Of a stretch of 64,000 bases of DNA, positions 8,044 to 16,902 are shown piece by piece. The translations under genes and the position numbers were made by a program. The stretch is from an uncultured Bacteroidales bacterium (GTDB lineage: Bacteria > Bacteroidota > Bacteroidia > Bacteroidales > UBA932), in the NCBI GenBank assembly GCA_944326335.1, contig CALVDM010000004.1, positions 47,826 through 111,825 of the forward strand. The letters run 5' to 3'. Below the pieces are notes generated by a model. That model had not been told where the DNA came from and made no database searches. It saw only the letters and a program-made list of their open reading frames with translations. Every line of letters starts with the position of its first letter. Within the stretch, counting starts at the first letter, position 1.

Positions 8044-10152
8044 ATGAAACTGATAACCCATGTAGAGTATTTCACCCGCTGGGGTGAAGAGCTGTTCCTG
8101 AAAAGCGCAGACAGGCTGTTCCCGATGCGATATTCCGACAATGGCCTCTGGAGTGCCGAGATAGACCGTCTGGACCCGGGCCTGACAGTGGAATACAGAT
8201 ATGAAGTGCATTCGGGCGGACTGTGCAGACGGACCGAATGGGAAGCCCACACCGTGACCATGCCGGACAAGGCTGTACGCAAGCCGGTGGAAGTGACCGA
8301 CAGATGGAACGATGTGCCCGAGGACCTTCCTCTGCACTCGGCCCCGTTCAGGGACGGGGTATTCAGCCGGACGCCGGGAAAAACATGGAAGGCTGCCGGC
8401 ACGGCCATCCCTGTCTTCTCCCTCAGATCAGGCTCCGATTTCGGCATCGGTGAATTCAACGACCTCAGACTGCTTGCCGACTGGGCAGCCTTGACAGGAC
8501 AGAAAATAATACAGCTCCTGCCTGTGAACGACACCACAATGACAGGCACATGGGAAGATTCCTACCCGTACAATGCCAATTCGAGCTTCGCGCTTCATCC
8601 CCAGTTCATGCATCTTCCGGACGCCGGAGTGGAGGAGGACGAAGAATACAGGCAGCTTCAGGCTGAGCTCAATTCTCTTCCTGAAGTGGACTACGAGAGA
8701 GTGAACAGGGAGAAGAGGAAATTCCTGCAGAGGGCGTTCGAAGCCACATGGGACAAGGTCTCGAGGAGGAAGGCATACAAGGATTTCATCGGCCGCAATG
8801 CCCGCTGGCTCATGCCGTATGCAGTTTTCTGCACGCTCAGGGATTTGTACGGCACCGCCGACTTCAGCAAATGGAAGACTGAGGAAGATGGGGCGGACTT
8901 CTCCGTCTATGACGAAGACATGGCAACGGATTTTGCGGCACGCCACAGGAAGGAGATAAATTACCACTGTTTCGTGCAGTACCACCTCCACACGCAGCTC
9001 TCGGAAGCGCGCGACTATGCTCGGAGCAAAGGCATAGTGTTCAAGGGCGACCTTCCGATAGGTGTCAGCAGGACAAGTGCCGACGCATGGGTGGACAGGA
9101 GGCTTTTCAACATGGACTCACAGGCAGGCGCACCGCCGGACGCCTTCTCCGTGGACGGGCAGAACTGGGGATTACCCACCTACAACTGGGACGAGATGTC
9201 GAAAGACGGCTACGGATGGTGGAAAGACAGGCTCGGGAAAATGGCAGAATACTTCGACGTGTTCAGGATAGACCACCTGCTCGGATTCTTCCGTATATGG
9301 GAGATTCCGCTCGGCGAGAAAAGCGGGCTCATGGGACATTTCTACCCTGCCCTCCCTTACTCCGCAGAGGAGCTTCATTCACTCGGGTTCTCCCCTGAGG
9401 CAGGCGGCAGCGGCAGCGATGTCATTTTCATAGAAGACCCGCACAGGAAAGGCTGGTGGCATCCGCGGATTGCCGCGCAGTTCACCTCCGCCTACGCAGC
9501 CCTCGACAGTCATGGCAAGGAAACGTTCGACAGGCTTTACAACGACTTCTTCTATCACAGGCACAACGACTTCTGGAAGCAGTCGGGCATGCGCAGACTT
9601 GCCTCCCTCCTTTCCGCGACAGGAATGCTTGCCTGCGGGGAAGACCTCGGGATGATTCCGGCCTGCGTGCCTGAAGTGATGTCCGACTACAGGATACTGT
9701 CCCTCGAGATTCAGAGGATGTCCAAGAATCCCCACATGGAATTTGCCGACACGGCCTCTTACCCGTACTGCTCCGTATGCACCACTTCCACCCACGACAT
9801 GAACCCTCTGAGGGCCTGGTGGGAAGAAGACAGGAAGGTGACGGACGACTACTGGCATTCGGTCATGCACCGCGAAGGCGAAGCCCCGCACTCATGCGAA
9901 CCGTGGATATGCAGGGAAATCATCGCCAGCCATCTTGCCTCGGCTTCAATGCTCGCCATCCTGCCTCTGCAGGACTGGCTGTCCATGGACGGGGAGCTGC
10001 GGCTGCCGGACCCGTCGAAAGAACGGATAAACGTGCCGGCCATACCCCGCTATTACTGGAGATACAGGATGCACCTCACCCTCGAATCCCTGCTTTCCGC
10101 AGACCGGTTCAACCGGGAGATGAAAGGAATGATAGAGGCTTCCGGAAGATAG
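8044..10152 (+). CDS. malQ: 4-alpha-glucanotransferase (GH77), with one N-terminal starch-binding-like domain
   Basis: A 702-residue cytoplasmic amylomaltase that moves glucan chains between maltodextrins and releases glucose. There is no signal peptide. Residues 1-95 look like one CBM20-type beta domain; the GH77 barrel follows (SYPYNANSSFALHPQF, GDLPIGVSRTSADAW). Catalytic residues are nucleophile D410 (FDVFRIDHLLGF), acid/base E533 (CGEDLGMIP) and D585 (STHDM). From memory, Bacteroides homologues are nearer 890 residues with two CBM20 copies, so this one seems shorter at the N-terminus. It lies next to the regulator pair and the starch locus, where it would process imported maltodextrins. 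Confidence 0.93.
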   Translation: MKLITHVEYFTRWGEELFLKSADRLFPMRYSDNGLWSAEIDRLDPGLTVEYRYEVHSGGLCRRTEWEAHTVTMPDKAVRKPVEVTDRWNDVPEDLPLHSAPFRDGVFSRTPGKTWKAAGTAIPVFSLRSGSDFGIGEFNDLRLLADWAALTGQKIIQLLPVNDTTMTGTWEDSYPYNANSSFALHPQFMHLPDAGVEEDEEYRQLQAELNSLPEVDYERVNREKRKFLQRAFEATWDKVSRRKAYKDFIGRNARWLMPYAVFCTLRDLYGTADFSKWKTEEDGADFSVYDEDMATDFAARHRKEINYHCFVQYHLHTQLSEARDYARSKGIVFKGDLPIGVSRTSADAWVDRRLFNMDSQAGAPPDAFSVDGQNWGLPTYNWDEMSKDGYGWWKDRLGKMAEYFDVFRIDHLLGFFRIWEIPLGEKSGLMGHFYPALPYSAEELHSLGFSPEAGGSGSDVIFIEDPHRKGWWHPRIAAQFTSAYAALDSHGKETFDRLYNDFFYHRHNDFWKQSGMRRLASLLSATGMLACGEDLGMIPACVPEVMSDYRILSLEIQRMSKNPHMEFADTASYPYCSVCTTSTHDMNPLRAWWEEDRKVTDDYWHSVMHREGEAPHSCEPWICREIIASHLASASMLAILPLQDWLSMDGELRLPDPSKERINVPAIPRYYWRYRMHLTLESLLSADRFNREMKGMIEASGR

Positions 10153-10155
10153 CCG

Positions 10156-10896
10156 TCAGCTGCGCCCTTCGAGCCAGTGCAGGAAGTCGTCAGTGCGGGA
10201 ACGGCTGACCATCATGTCGAAGGAAGACTCCGGCATCGTGGAGACCATATATCTGCTGCCGACCTTGACAATGCTCGAAATGGCTGTCATCGACACGATG
10301 CAGTTCCGGGAAATCCGGAAGAACCTGTCAGGGCTCACCTGCTCCATGGCTATGTCAAGTGAAAAGTCTATGACATATTTGTGCGCATCGGAAGTCACGA
10401 TGTAGGTTCCCTTGTCCTCGGCATAGAAATAGGCTATGTCATCGGCACGGACCGGCACAATCCTGTCGTTCAGCTTTATCAGGAAACGCTTGCGCGGACT
10501 TTTCTCCGACAGAACGCCAGGATACGCTCCCTCCGTGGCAATTCTGCGCTGCACCCTTTCCACGGCCGCCCTCAGTTCATCGGGGTCTATCGGCTTGAGA
10601 ATATAGTCCACGCTCTCCACCTTGAATGCCTTTATGGCGTAGCTGTCGTATGCCGTTGTCATTATGACGTAAGGCTTCACACGTGTCCTGTTGAATATCT
10701 CGAAACAGTTGCCGTCGGAAAGCTCCACATCCATGAATATGAGGTCAGCCTTGCGGGATGTATCGGAAAGCCATGCGACAGTGTCTTCCACGGACCCCGT
10801 CTCCCCTACGATATTTATCCCGAGGCCAAGCCTCCCGAGCATCGCGGCAAGCGTCCTCCTTGCCAGCAGCTCATCTTCGACAATCAAAACATCCAT
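10156..10896 (-). CDS. LytTR family response regulator
   Basis: A 246-residue response regulator. Receiver domain at 1-115: acidic pair E7/D8, phospho-acceptor D56 (LIFMDVELSDG), T80/T81 and K101 (YILKPID). A LytTR DNA-binding domain follows at about 137-235 (DDIAYFYAEDKGTYIV ... FFRISRNCIVS). It lies 13 bp downstream of a LytS-type sensor kinase, making a two-component operon. Family members bind paired direct repeats in promoters; such a repeat lies beyond the kinase at 12360-12389. I infer that it controls the adjacent permease and sus-like genes, in place of the SusR-type regulator of B. thetaiotaomicron. Confidence 0.92.
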   Translation of the reverse strand: MDVLIVEDELLARRTLAAMLGRLGLGINIVGETGSVEDTVAWLSDTSRKADLIFMDVELSDGNCFEIFNRTRVKPYVIMTTAYDSYAIKAFKVESVDYILKPIDPDELRAAVERVQRRIATEGAYPGVLSEKSPRKRFLIKLNDRIVPVRADDIAYFYAEDKGTYIVTSDAHKYVIDFSLDIAMEQVSPDRFFRISRNCIVSMTAISSIVKVGSRYMVSTMPESSFDMMVSRSRTDDFLHWLEGRS

Positions 10897-10909
10897 ATCA
10901 TCAGGTAAG

Positions 10910-12307
10910 TCAAATCAAAGGTATGGTCACCGAATACTCCTCTCCGCTGCAGGATACGTCTATCCCCCTGCCGCACAGATTCATGTACTGTCTGCGTATA
11001 TAGTCGAGTCCGACTTTCGTGGACTCGCTCCTGGTCAGCCTCGGAAGAAGATTGTTCACGACTGTCAGCGAACCGGCATCCGCATGGATTCTTATCATGA
11101 GTTTCGCGTCGGCGCCGACCCGGTTGTGCTTGATGGCATTCTCTATGAGCATCTGCACGGAACACGGGACCACCTTTTTCACAAGAGCCGCATCCGGAAT
11201 GTCGGCCTCCACCCCGAAGCCGTCGGCGAACCTCTCCTTGAGCAGGTCCACATACATGCTCACGAAATCCATCTCCTCCTTCAGGGTCACGACCTTCCCG
11301 TCATTGCGGAGAAGATAACGGTATATGCCTGCGAGCTTGTGTATGAACGCGCTCGCCTGCATGTTCTTCCCCTCCACCACCATGCAGTTCAGGATGTTGA
11401 GGGAATTGAAAAGGAAATGCGGATTCACCTGCTGCTTCAGCTTCTCGTACTGGAACCGCGACTCGTCAGCCTTGTCCTTTTCCACCCGCATGGCCGCCCT
11501 TGCCGCAAAGGCGTAGTCTATCATGTACACTATGGAGTATGATATCAGGCAGAACGAGAGAGCCACAACGAAAAGCCTGGCGAACCTGTTGAATGTCAAT
11601 GAAGGGCTACCCCCCCCCACAGAAAAATCGAGGCCTGCAAACAGAGCCATGGCTGCGGAAAGCACGACGACCGAAGCGAGCATCGCAGACACCTTCCACA
11701 CCGGCCTCATGTCCACGCTCCTGCGGCGCAGATAACGCACCATGATTATGATGCAGCACAGCGACAATATTATGAACGAGCCGGATTTCGAAAGATAAAT
11801 CCCGACTATGCCGAGCAGGCTGCCTGAAGTGCCGTCTTCCGGAAAAAGCAGTGTAAGGACTATCCGGAAAAGGATGACAGCCACCATCCCGTAGACAAGC
11901 CATGAGACCCGTCTGTCTATGGCATTTTCAGACAGGACAGTCCTGGAGCCCTTCTCCCTCAGGGTCCTTTTCAGGAGATGCAGGAACCCGCAAGTGCTCC
12001 ATCCGATTATCTCCGTGGTGATGAAGGTGGACAGGCCGTGAGTGAGCATCTCCGACACCGGGAGAAGCCCCAGCAGCCTGGCTCCATAGACACCGAGAAG
12101 CCATGCCGCGAAATTGGCGAAAATGACCGTGGCTATCACAATCTCCACCTTCGCATACATCTTCAGCCCGATGACGACAAGCATCGAGACGGTGAGCAGC
12201 GTGAGCCATATCTCGTCTGCAATGCCGAGGCTGCGGCAGGCGAGAGCGACCGCCATGTGAAGTATGGCGAAAAGATGGATGATGCCGTTAATCTTCAGAG
12301 ATTTCAC
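10910..12307 (-). CDS. LytS/YehU-type membrane sensor histidine kinase
   Basis: A 465-residue kinase with about seven or eight hydrophobic segments (residues 10-265), then the His_kinase (PF06580-type) domain. H297 lies in KLKQQVNPHFLFNSLNIL, and the N-box is MLIENAIKHNRVG. No periplasmic sensor domain is evident, so the signal is probably sensed in or near the membrane. The first in-frame start is GTG at 12307; an alternative ATG (codon 18, 12256) would drop the first hydrophobic residues. A run of nine G residues (11610-11618) encodes VGGG at 230-233 in the last extramembrane loop. It pairs with the LytTR regulator downstream. Confidence 0.9.
   Translation of the reverse strand: MKSLKINGIIHLFAILHMAVALACRSLGIADEIWLTLLTVSMLVVIGLKMYAKVEIVIATVIFANFAAWLLGVYGARLLGLLPVSEMLTHGLSTFITTEIIGWSTCGFLHLLKRTLREKGSRTVLSENAIDRRVSWLVYGMVAVILFRIVLTLLFPEDGTSGSLLGIVGIYLSKSGSFIILSLCCIIIMVRYLRRRSVDMRPVWKVSAMLASVVVLSAAMALFAGLDFSVGGGSPSLTFNRFARLFVVALSFCLISYSIVYMIDYAFAARAAMRVEKDKADESRFQYEKLKQQVNPHFLFNSLNILNCMVVEGKNMQASAFIHKLAGIYRYLLRNDGKVVTLKEEMDFVSMYVDLLKERFADGFGVEADIPDAALVKKVVPCSVQMLIENAIKHNRVGADAKLMIRIHADAGSLTVVNNLLPRLTRSESTKVGLDYIRRQYMNLCGRGIDVSCSGEEYSVTIPLI
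11610..11618 (-). repeat. Nine-base G homopolymer inside the sensor kinase gene
   Basis: On the coding strand the tract reads GTG GGG GGG GGT, giving an uninterrupted run of nine G across codons 230-233. A slip of one base would shift the frame about 64 codons before the phospho-acceptor histidine and abolish the kinase. As given, the frame is intact. It could be a slippage-prone switch or merely a low-complexity glycine loop. Confidence 0.9.
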
Positions 12308-12311
12308 TCCA

Positions 12312-12319
12312 CAAAGTTA
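12312..12319 (-). promoter_or_regulatory. Possible -7 box for the two-component operon
   Basis: TAACTTTG on the minus strand matches TAnnTTTG, but it lies only 4 bp from the GTG start of the kinase. If used, it would give a leaderless mRNA for the GTG start, or a roughly 50-base leader for the ATG at 12256. The placement therefore weakly favours the downstream ATG as the true kinase start. Confidence 0.35.
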
Positions 12320-12359
12320 GCAACTTTTTCCGCCCGTGGAAATTCATCTCGAAAATTAC

Positions 12360-12389
12360 GCTGTTCATCCTCTTTTACCGACCGTTCAT
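12360..12389 (+). promoter_or_regulatory. Candidate LytTR operator (GTTCAT direct repeat)
   Basis: GCTGTTCAT (12360-12368) and ACCGTTCAT (12381-12389) are direct repeats with a 21-bp period, that is two 9-mers 12 bp apart. The second fits the published LytTR consensus [TA][AC][CA]GTTN[AG][TG] at every position; the first differs at two. They lie between the LytTR system and the permease, about 50-75 bp upstream of the predicted permease start site, a usual activator position. Binding is inferred, not shown. Confidence 0.5.
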
Positions 12390-12397
12390 AACCGGAC

Positions 12398-12411
12398 GCA
12401 TCCCGGGATGC
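12398..12411. promoter_or_regulatory. Perfect 14-bp palindrome in the permease promoter
   Basis: GCATCCCGGGATGC is its own reverse complement. It lies between the LytTR-like repeats and the TATATTCG box, overlapping where the -33 element of the permease promoter should be. A second regulator binding here could block transcription; as RNA it would be a weak hairpin upstream of the start site. Confidence 0.35.
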
Positions 12412-12422
12412 TTTATAAAGGG

Positions 12423-12430
12423 TATATTCG
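12423..12430 (+). promoter_or_regulatory. Probable -7 box for the permease/sus-like operon
   Basis: TATATTCG matches TAnnTTTG with one mismatch and would start transcription near 12436, about 26 bp before the permease ATG. No good -33 element precedes it, which is usual for an activator-dependent promoter. Confidence 0.4.
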
Positions 12431-12461
12431 CACCGACACTGACTACATCAAGGACACTGAA

Positions 12462-13799
12462 ATGAATAAACCGAAGTTGAATTTCTGGCAAATCTGGAAT
12501 CTGAGTTTCGGATTTCTCGGAGTACAGATAGGGTATTCCCTGCAGAATTCGAACACCTCCTCCATATTCCAGTCCCTCGGAGCGGACGTGAGCCATCTGA
12601 GCTATTTCTGGCTTGCCGCCCCGCTTGCAGGCATGATTATACAGCCCATCGTAGGGATGTTCTCCGACGGGACATGGACAAGGCTCGGCAGGCGCATCCC
12701 GTACATACTCGGCGGAGCCGTCATCTCCACGATAGCGTTGCTCCTGATGCCGAACTGCCCGACACTTCTCGCCGTGGCGCCGCTTGCCATGGGAGCGTTC
12801 ATCCTCCTTTTCATGGACCTGTCCTTCAACGTGACCATGCAGCCGTTCCGCGCCCTCGTGGCGGACATGCTCGACGACTCGCAGAAGACGCAGGGCTATG
12901 TGGTCCAGACATTCCTCATCAACCTCGGAGCCGTCACCGGTGCATTCCTGCCCCTTGTGATGACATGGCTCGGGGTGTCGGACGAAGCAGTGCCGGGACA
13001 GGTGCCTGACCACGTGGCGTATTCATACTATGCAGGCGGCATAATCCTGCTGCTGACAGTGCTTGTGACGGCATTCAGGACAAAGGAATATCCTCCTGAG
13101 GAATTTGCCGGGTACAACGGTCTCGAATGCAGCGGAAGCCAGGCCGACAAGGCCAGGGGCCCCGTCAGGAAGACCGGATTCATCGAGCTGATGCGCAATA
13201 TTCCGAAAGTGATGCTCCAGCTCGGCGTGACTCAGTTCTTCTCATGGGCCGCACTCTTCCTGATGTGGACATACCTGAAACCTGCCATCACCGGGACCGT
13301 AACCGACCCTGCAACCGGGGCCGTGCTGTCTGAGGGGGCCACCCAGACATGGGTCGGGGTGCTCAACGGCATATATCCGATTCCGGCATGCATCATATCC
13401 ATATTCATGAGCCGGATTGCAGCCAGGCTCGGGAACAAGACCGTATATGCGGCTTGCCTGCTATGCGGTGCGCTCGGGTTCGGAAGCCTTCTCATGATAC
13501 ACGACAAGTATCTGATGATGCTCCCGATGGTCGGGATAGGCATAGCGTGGGCCGGAATCCTCGCCATGCCGTATTCGATTCTCTCCCGTGATGTCAGGGC
13601 GGACAACATGGGAGCGTACATGGGCATATTCAATTTCACCATCACGATTCCGCAGATAGTCATAGGACTCACCGGCGGGATGATAGTGAAATGGTGCTTC
13701 GGCTCCGATGCTTCCATGATGCTCGGGCTGGCCGGAGCATTCATGCTGCTTGCCGCCATTTCCGTGGCTTTCGTGGGCAGGCATGGCTCCGGGAACTGA
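12462..13799 (+). CDS. SLC45-family MFS sugar (maltose/maltodextrin-type) permease
   Basis: A 445-residue inner-membrane carrier with about 12 hydrophobic segments. The start is set at ATG 12462 (MNKPKLNFWQIWNLSFGFLG); upstream in-frame ATGs would add a polar leader crossing the promoter elements. Family marks are GTWTRLGRRIPYILGG after the second helix and the SFNVTMQPFRALVADML helix. SLC45-like carriers in Bacteroidetes commonly sit in starch loci and import maltose or sucrose across the inner membrane. It is followed after 59 bp by susC, so the two may share a transcript. Substrate is inferred from context. Confidence 0.87.
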   Translation: MNKPKLNFWQIWNLSFGFLGVQIGYSLQNSNTSSIFQSLGADVSHLSYFWLAAPLAGMIIQPIVGMFSDGTWTRLGRRIPYILGGAVISTIALLLMPNCPTLLAVAPLAMGAFILLFMDLSFNVTMQPFRALVADMLDDSQKTQGYVVQTFLINLGAVTGAFLPLVMTWLGVSDEAVPGQVPDHVAYSYYAGGIILLLTVLVTAFRTKEYPPEEFAGYNGLECSGSQADKARGPVRKTGFIELMRNIPKVMLQLGVTQFFSWAALFLMWTYLKPAITGTVTDPATGAVLSEGATQTWVGVLNGIYPIPACIISIFMSRIAARLGNKTVYAACLLCGALGFGSLLMIHDKYLMMLPMVGIGIAWAGILAMPYSILSRDVRADNMGAYMGIFNFTITIPQIVIGLTGGMIVKWCFGSDASMMLGLAGAFMLLAAISVAFVGRHGSGN

Positions 13800-13810
13800 C
13801 TTCCGCATGA

Positions 13811-13838
13811 AACCATATAAACACGTGCAACCATATAA
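13811..13838 (+). repeat. 10-bp direct repeat just upstream of susC
   Basis: AACCATATAA occurs at 13811-13820 and again at 13829-13838 (period 18 bp), 20 bp before the susC start. It is the only notable structure in the 59-bp gap after the permease. It could be an operator or a chance AT-rich repeat. Confidence 0.6.
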
Positions 13839-13858
13839 TCAATAGACATCATTATCCT

Positions 13859-16800
13859 ATGAACAGAATTTTATCCTCGCTTGCAGGGTTCCTGACATTC
13901 TGCTTCGCCGCACCCTCCCTGTCCGCACAGGAAGGATACGAGGTGAAGGGCGTGATTCAGGACAAGATAGGGCCTGTCATCGGAGCCACCCTGATGGAAC
14001 AGGGGACGACTGTCGGCACGTCCACGGGGCTGGACGGAGACTTCTCGTTCACGGTATCGGGGCCTGATGCCACTGTCGAAATCAGCTGCATCGGCTACAA
14101 GACAATCTCATTCAAGGCATCGGAACTGCCTCCTGTGATAACGCTCGAAGAAGACGCCATCTTCCTCGACGATGTCGTGGTCATCGGCTACGGCACGGTC
14201 AAGAAGGAAGACATGACCGGCTCCATAGTCGCGATAAAGACCGAGGAGCTGAACCGCGGAGCCGTAGTGTCCACACAGGACATGCTCAAGGGGAAAGTCC
14301 CGGGGCTGCAGATAATCCCTGGAGACGGAGGCCCGGGCTCGGGATCCACCATCAGGATACGTGGCGCAGCCTCCCTGAACGCATCCAACGACCCTCTCAT
14401 AGTCATTGACGGAGTGCCGATTGCAGTCGACGGAGGCGCCGGAATGGCCAACCCTCTCGAGACCATAAACCCGAACGACATAGAGTCGTTCACCGTGCTC
14501 AAGGATGCTTCTTCGGCAGCCATCTACGGTTCCCGCGCATCCAACGGTGTCATAATAATCACGACCAAGAGAGGAAAGGGCAGCAAGCCGCAGGTCAGCT
14601 ACAGCGGAAGCGTAAGTGTCCAGACCAATTCCAAGCGCATCCCGACAATGACTCCCGGCGAGTTCAGGGAGTATGTGGCAGGGACATTCCCTGCAGGGAC
14701 CACCACCGGAGACTATGTCTTGGAGCATCTCGGAGATGTGGACACCGACTGGCAGGACCTCGTGTTCCGCACAGCCATATCCCACGACCACAACGTGAGC
14801 CTCAGCGGGAATGTCAGGGAACGCATGCCATACAGGGCTTCCGTGGGCTGGACAAGCCAGCAGGGTACCCTGCACACATCGAAATACGACAGGGGCACCC
14901 TCGACATAAGCCTCTCCCCGAATTTCTTCGACAACCATCTCACCGTAAGCCTGAGCGGAAGGGGCGTCTACACCAACCAGAAATACGCCGACAGCGGGGT
15001 TGTGGGGAACGCGGCCTTCTTCAACCCGACCCAGGACCCATACTTCAGGAATGAGGACGGGTCCATCGACTACACCACCACCAACGGATTCTGGAACTAC
15101 GGTACGGGACGCGGCGAGAACTTCACCCCGAACACACTGCTCGGCGTGGGACCTCTCTCCCAGCTCTACGACGTGGACAATTACGGAAGCGCGATGCGAA
15201 TGATCGGCAACGCACAGATAGACTACAAGGTGCACGGATTCGAAGCATTGAAATTCAATCTCAGCCTCGGTCTCGACATGTCGCAGTACAATTCCCACAG
15301 CGGAGTGAACCCGGGGTCTTTCCAGGCATACGCCGACACCGAGAACAGGGGAATCGGCCAGTATTCCGAGACTTCCCAGTTCCGCCGCAACCAGGTGCTC
15401 GAGTTCTACGCAAACTTCAACAAGGAGTGGGGCATACATCATCTCGATGTGATGGCCGGCTACTCCTGGCAGCACTTCTACAGCTCGGACAGGACAGTCT
15501 CCTACTTCAACATCACGAACGAGCAGAAAGGGGAAGACTCCCGCTATCCGTACAACTGGCAGGAAAGCTACCTCGTGTCGTTCTACGGCCGTATCAACTA
15601 TTCGATAGATTCGCGCTACCTCTTCACATTCACCCTGCGTGACGACGCGTCATCGAGATTCTCGCCCGAGACCAGATGGGGGCTCTTCCCGTCAGGGGCG
15701 TTCGCCTGGAACATCAAGGAAGAAGGATTCCTGAAGGATGTCTCCCCTGTCTCCCAGCTCAAGCTCCGGCTCAGTGCAGGGCAGACAGGACAGCAGGAGA
15801 TAGGGAGCAACTACCCGTACATGTCGATATACGGTCTCTCCACCGACGTCTACAGGCAATACTACATGGGTGCAGGGGACGGATACCAGTTCTACTACAC
15901 CCCGGGGGCATACGACCCGGACATCAGATGGGAGACGACCACGACATACAACGCCGGAGTGGACTTCGGATTCCTCGACGACCGCATCACCGGTAACGTC
16001 GATGTCTATCTCCGCCAGACCAAAGACCTGCTCAACAGCGTAATCACGCCTATGGGCTCCAACTTCGGAAACACGGTGCTCACGAACATCGGCTCAATGG
16101 AGAACAAGGGAGTGGAATTTTCAATCAACGCAGTGCCTGTCGAGACAGAGGACTGGCATCTCTCCATAGGCTTCAACGGCACATTCCAGGACACGCGGTT
16201 CACAAAGCTGAACAGCACCGACGACCCGGACTATGTGATACAGGTCGGAAGCATAAGCAAGGGTACCGGAAGCATGCTCAGCGTACACAAGGTAGGATAC
16301 GCGCCATACTCGTACCGCACGTTCCAGCAGGTCTATGACTCGGAAGGCAAGCCGGTCCAGAACGCCCTCGTGGACAGGGACGGGGACGGCAGCATCACCG
16401 ACAACGACCGCTACATCTCCGGAAAGAGTCCGAACGCGAAATTCTTCTACGGACTGAACCTGAAGCTTTCATACAGGAACTGGGACTTCGGGTTCAACGG
16501 ACACGGCTCTGCCGGGAACTGGCTTTTCAACGACTTCGCGTCCTCCAACTCCACATCCAACCTCGACGTGAACGCCGGGAACCTCCCGAACTTCGCCAGA
16601 TACGTGAAGGAGACAGGATTCACCGAGGCCAACAGCGGAGAACAGTGGTATTCCGACATGTTCCTCGAGAATGCGTCTTTCTTCAGGATGGACGACATCA
16701 ACCTCGGATATACATTCAGGAACATAAAGAACTGGAGCGGACAGATAAGGCTCGCCTTCAGCGCGCAGAACGTGTTCGTCATTACGGGCTACAGCGGGGT

Positions 16801-16891
16801 TGACCCGGAGTGCTCGAATGCGACCGGCATCGACGGGACCATCTGGCCGCGCCCGAGGACATTCTCCCTGCGTGTGAACATCAACTTCTAA
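13859..16891 (+). CDS. susC: SusC-like TonB-dependent outer-membrane transporter of the starch locus
   Basis: A 1010-residue transporter, close to the usual length of SusC (about 1000). It has a signal peptide (1-23), a carboxypeptidase-like N-terminal domain (about 28-105, VKGVIQDKIGPVIGA), a plug domain (about 110-235) with the family motif YGSRASNGVIIITTKRG, and a 22-strand barrel ending in phenylalanine (LRVNINF). It partners the SusD 11 bp downstream to import malto-oligosaccharides with TonB energy. The downstream amylases and SusB homologue support the substrate. No SusR-type gene is next to it. Confidence 0.94.
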   Translation: MNRILSSLAGFLTFCFAAPSLSAQEGYEVKGVIQDKIGPVIGATLMEQGTTVGTSTGLDGDFSFTVSGPDATVEISCIGYKTISFKASELPPVITLEEDAIFLDDVVVIGYGTVKKEDMTGSIVAIKTEELNRGAVVSTQDMLKGKVPGLQIIPGDGGPGSGSTIRIRGAASLNASNDPLIVIDGVPIAVDGGAGMANPLETINPNDIESFTVLKDASSAAIYGSRASNGVIIITTKRGKGSKPQVSYSGSVSVQTNSKRIPTMTPGEFREYVAGTFPAGTTTGDYVLEHLGDVDTDWQDLVFRTAISHDHNVSLSGNVRERMPYRASVGWTSQQGTLHTSKYDRGTLDISLSPNFFDNHLTVSLSGRGVYTNQKYADSGVVGNAAFFNPTQDPYFRNEDGSIDYTTTNGFWNYGTGRGENFTPNTLLGVGPLSQLYDVDNYGSAMRMIGNAQIDYKVHGFEALKFNLSLGLDMSQYNSHSGVNPGSFQAYADTENRGIGQYSETSQFRRNQVLEFYANFNKEWGIHHLDVMAGYSWQHFYSSDRTVSYFNITNEQKGEDSRYPYNWQESYLVSFYGRINYSIDSRYLFTFTLRDDASSRFSPETRWGLFPSGAFAWNIKEEGFLKDVSPVSQLKLRLSAGQTGQQEIGSNYPYMSIYGLSTDVYRQYYMGAGDGYQFYYTPGAYDPDIRWETTTTYNAGVDFGFLDDRITGNVDVYLRQTKDLLNSVITPMGSNFGNTVLTNIGSMENKGVEFSINAVPVETEDWHLSIGFNGTFQDTRFTKLNSTDDPDYVIQVGSISKGTGSMLSVHKVGYAPYSYRTFQQVYDSEGKPVQNALVDRDGDGSITDNDRYISGKSPNAKFFYGLNLKLSYRNWDFGFNGHGSAGNWLFNDFASSNSTSNLDVNAGNLPNFARYVKETGFTEANSGEQWYSDMFLENASFFRMDDINLGYTFRNIKNWSGQIRLAFSAQNVFVITGYSGVDPECSNATGIDGTIWPRPRTFSLRVNINF

Positions 16892-16902
16892 TGTAACCGG
16901 AC

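Noticed and set aside
12336-12461. N-terminal extension of the permease
   Set aside because: These codons cover the putative operator, palindrome and -7 box and encode a polar leader unlike SLC45 proteins, which begin close to NFWQIW.
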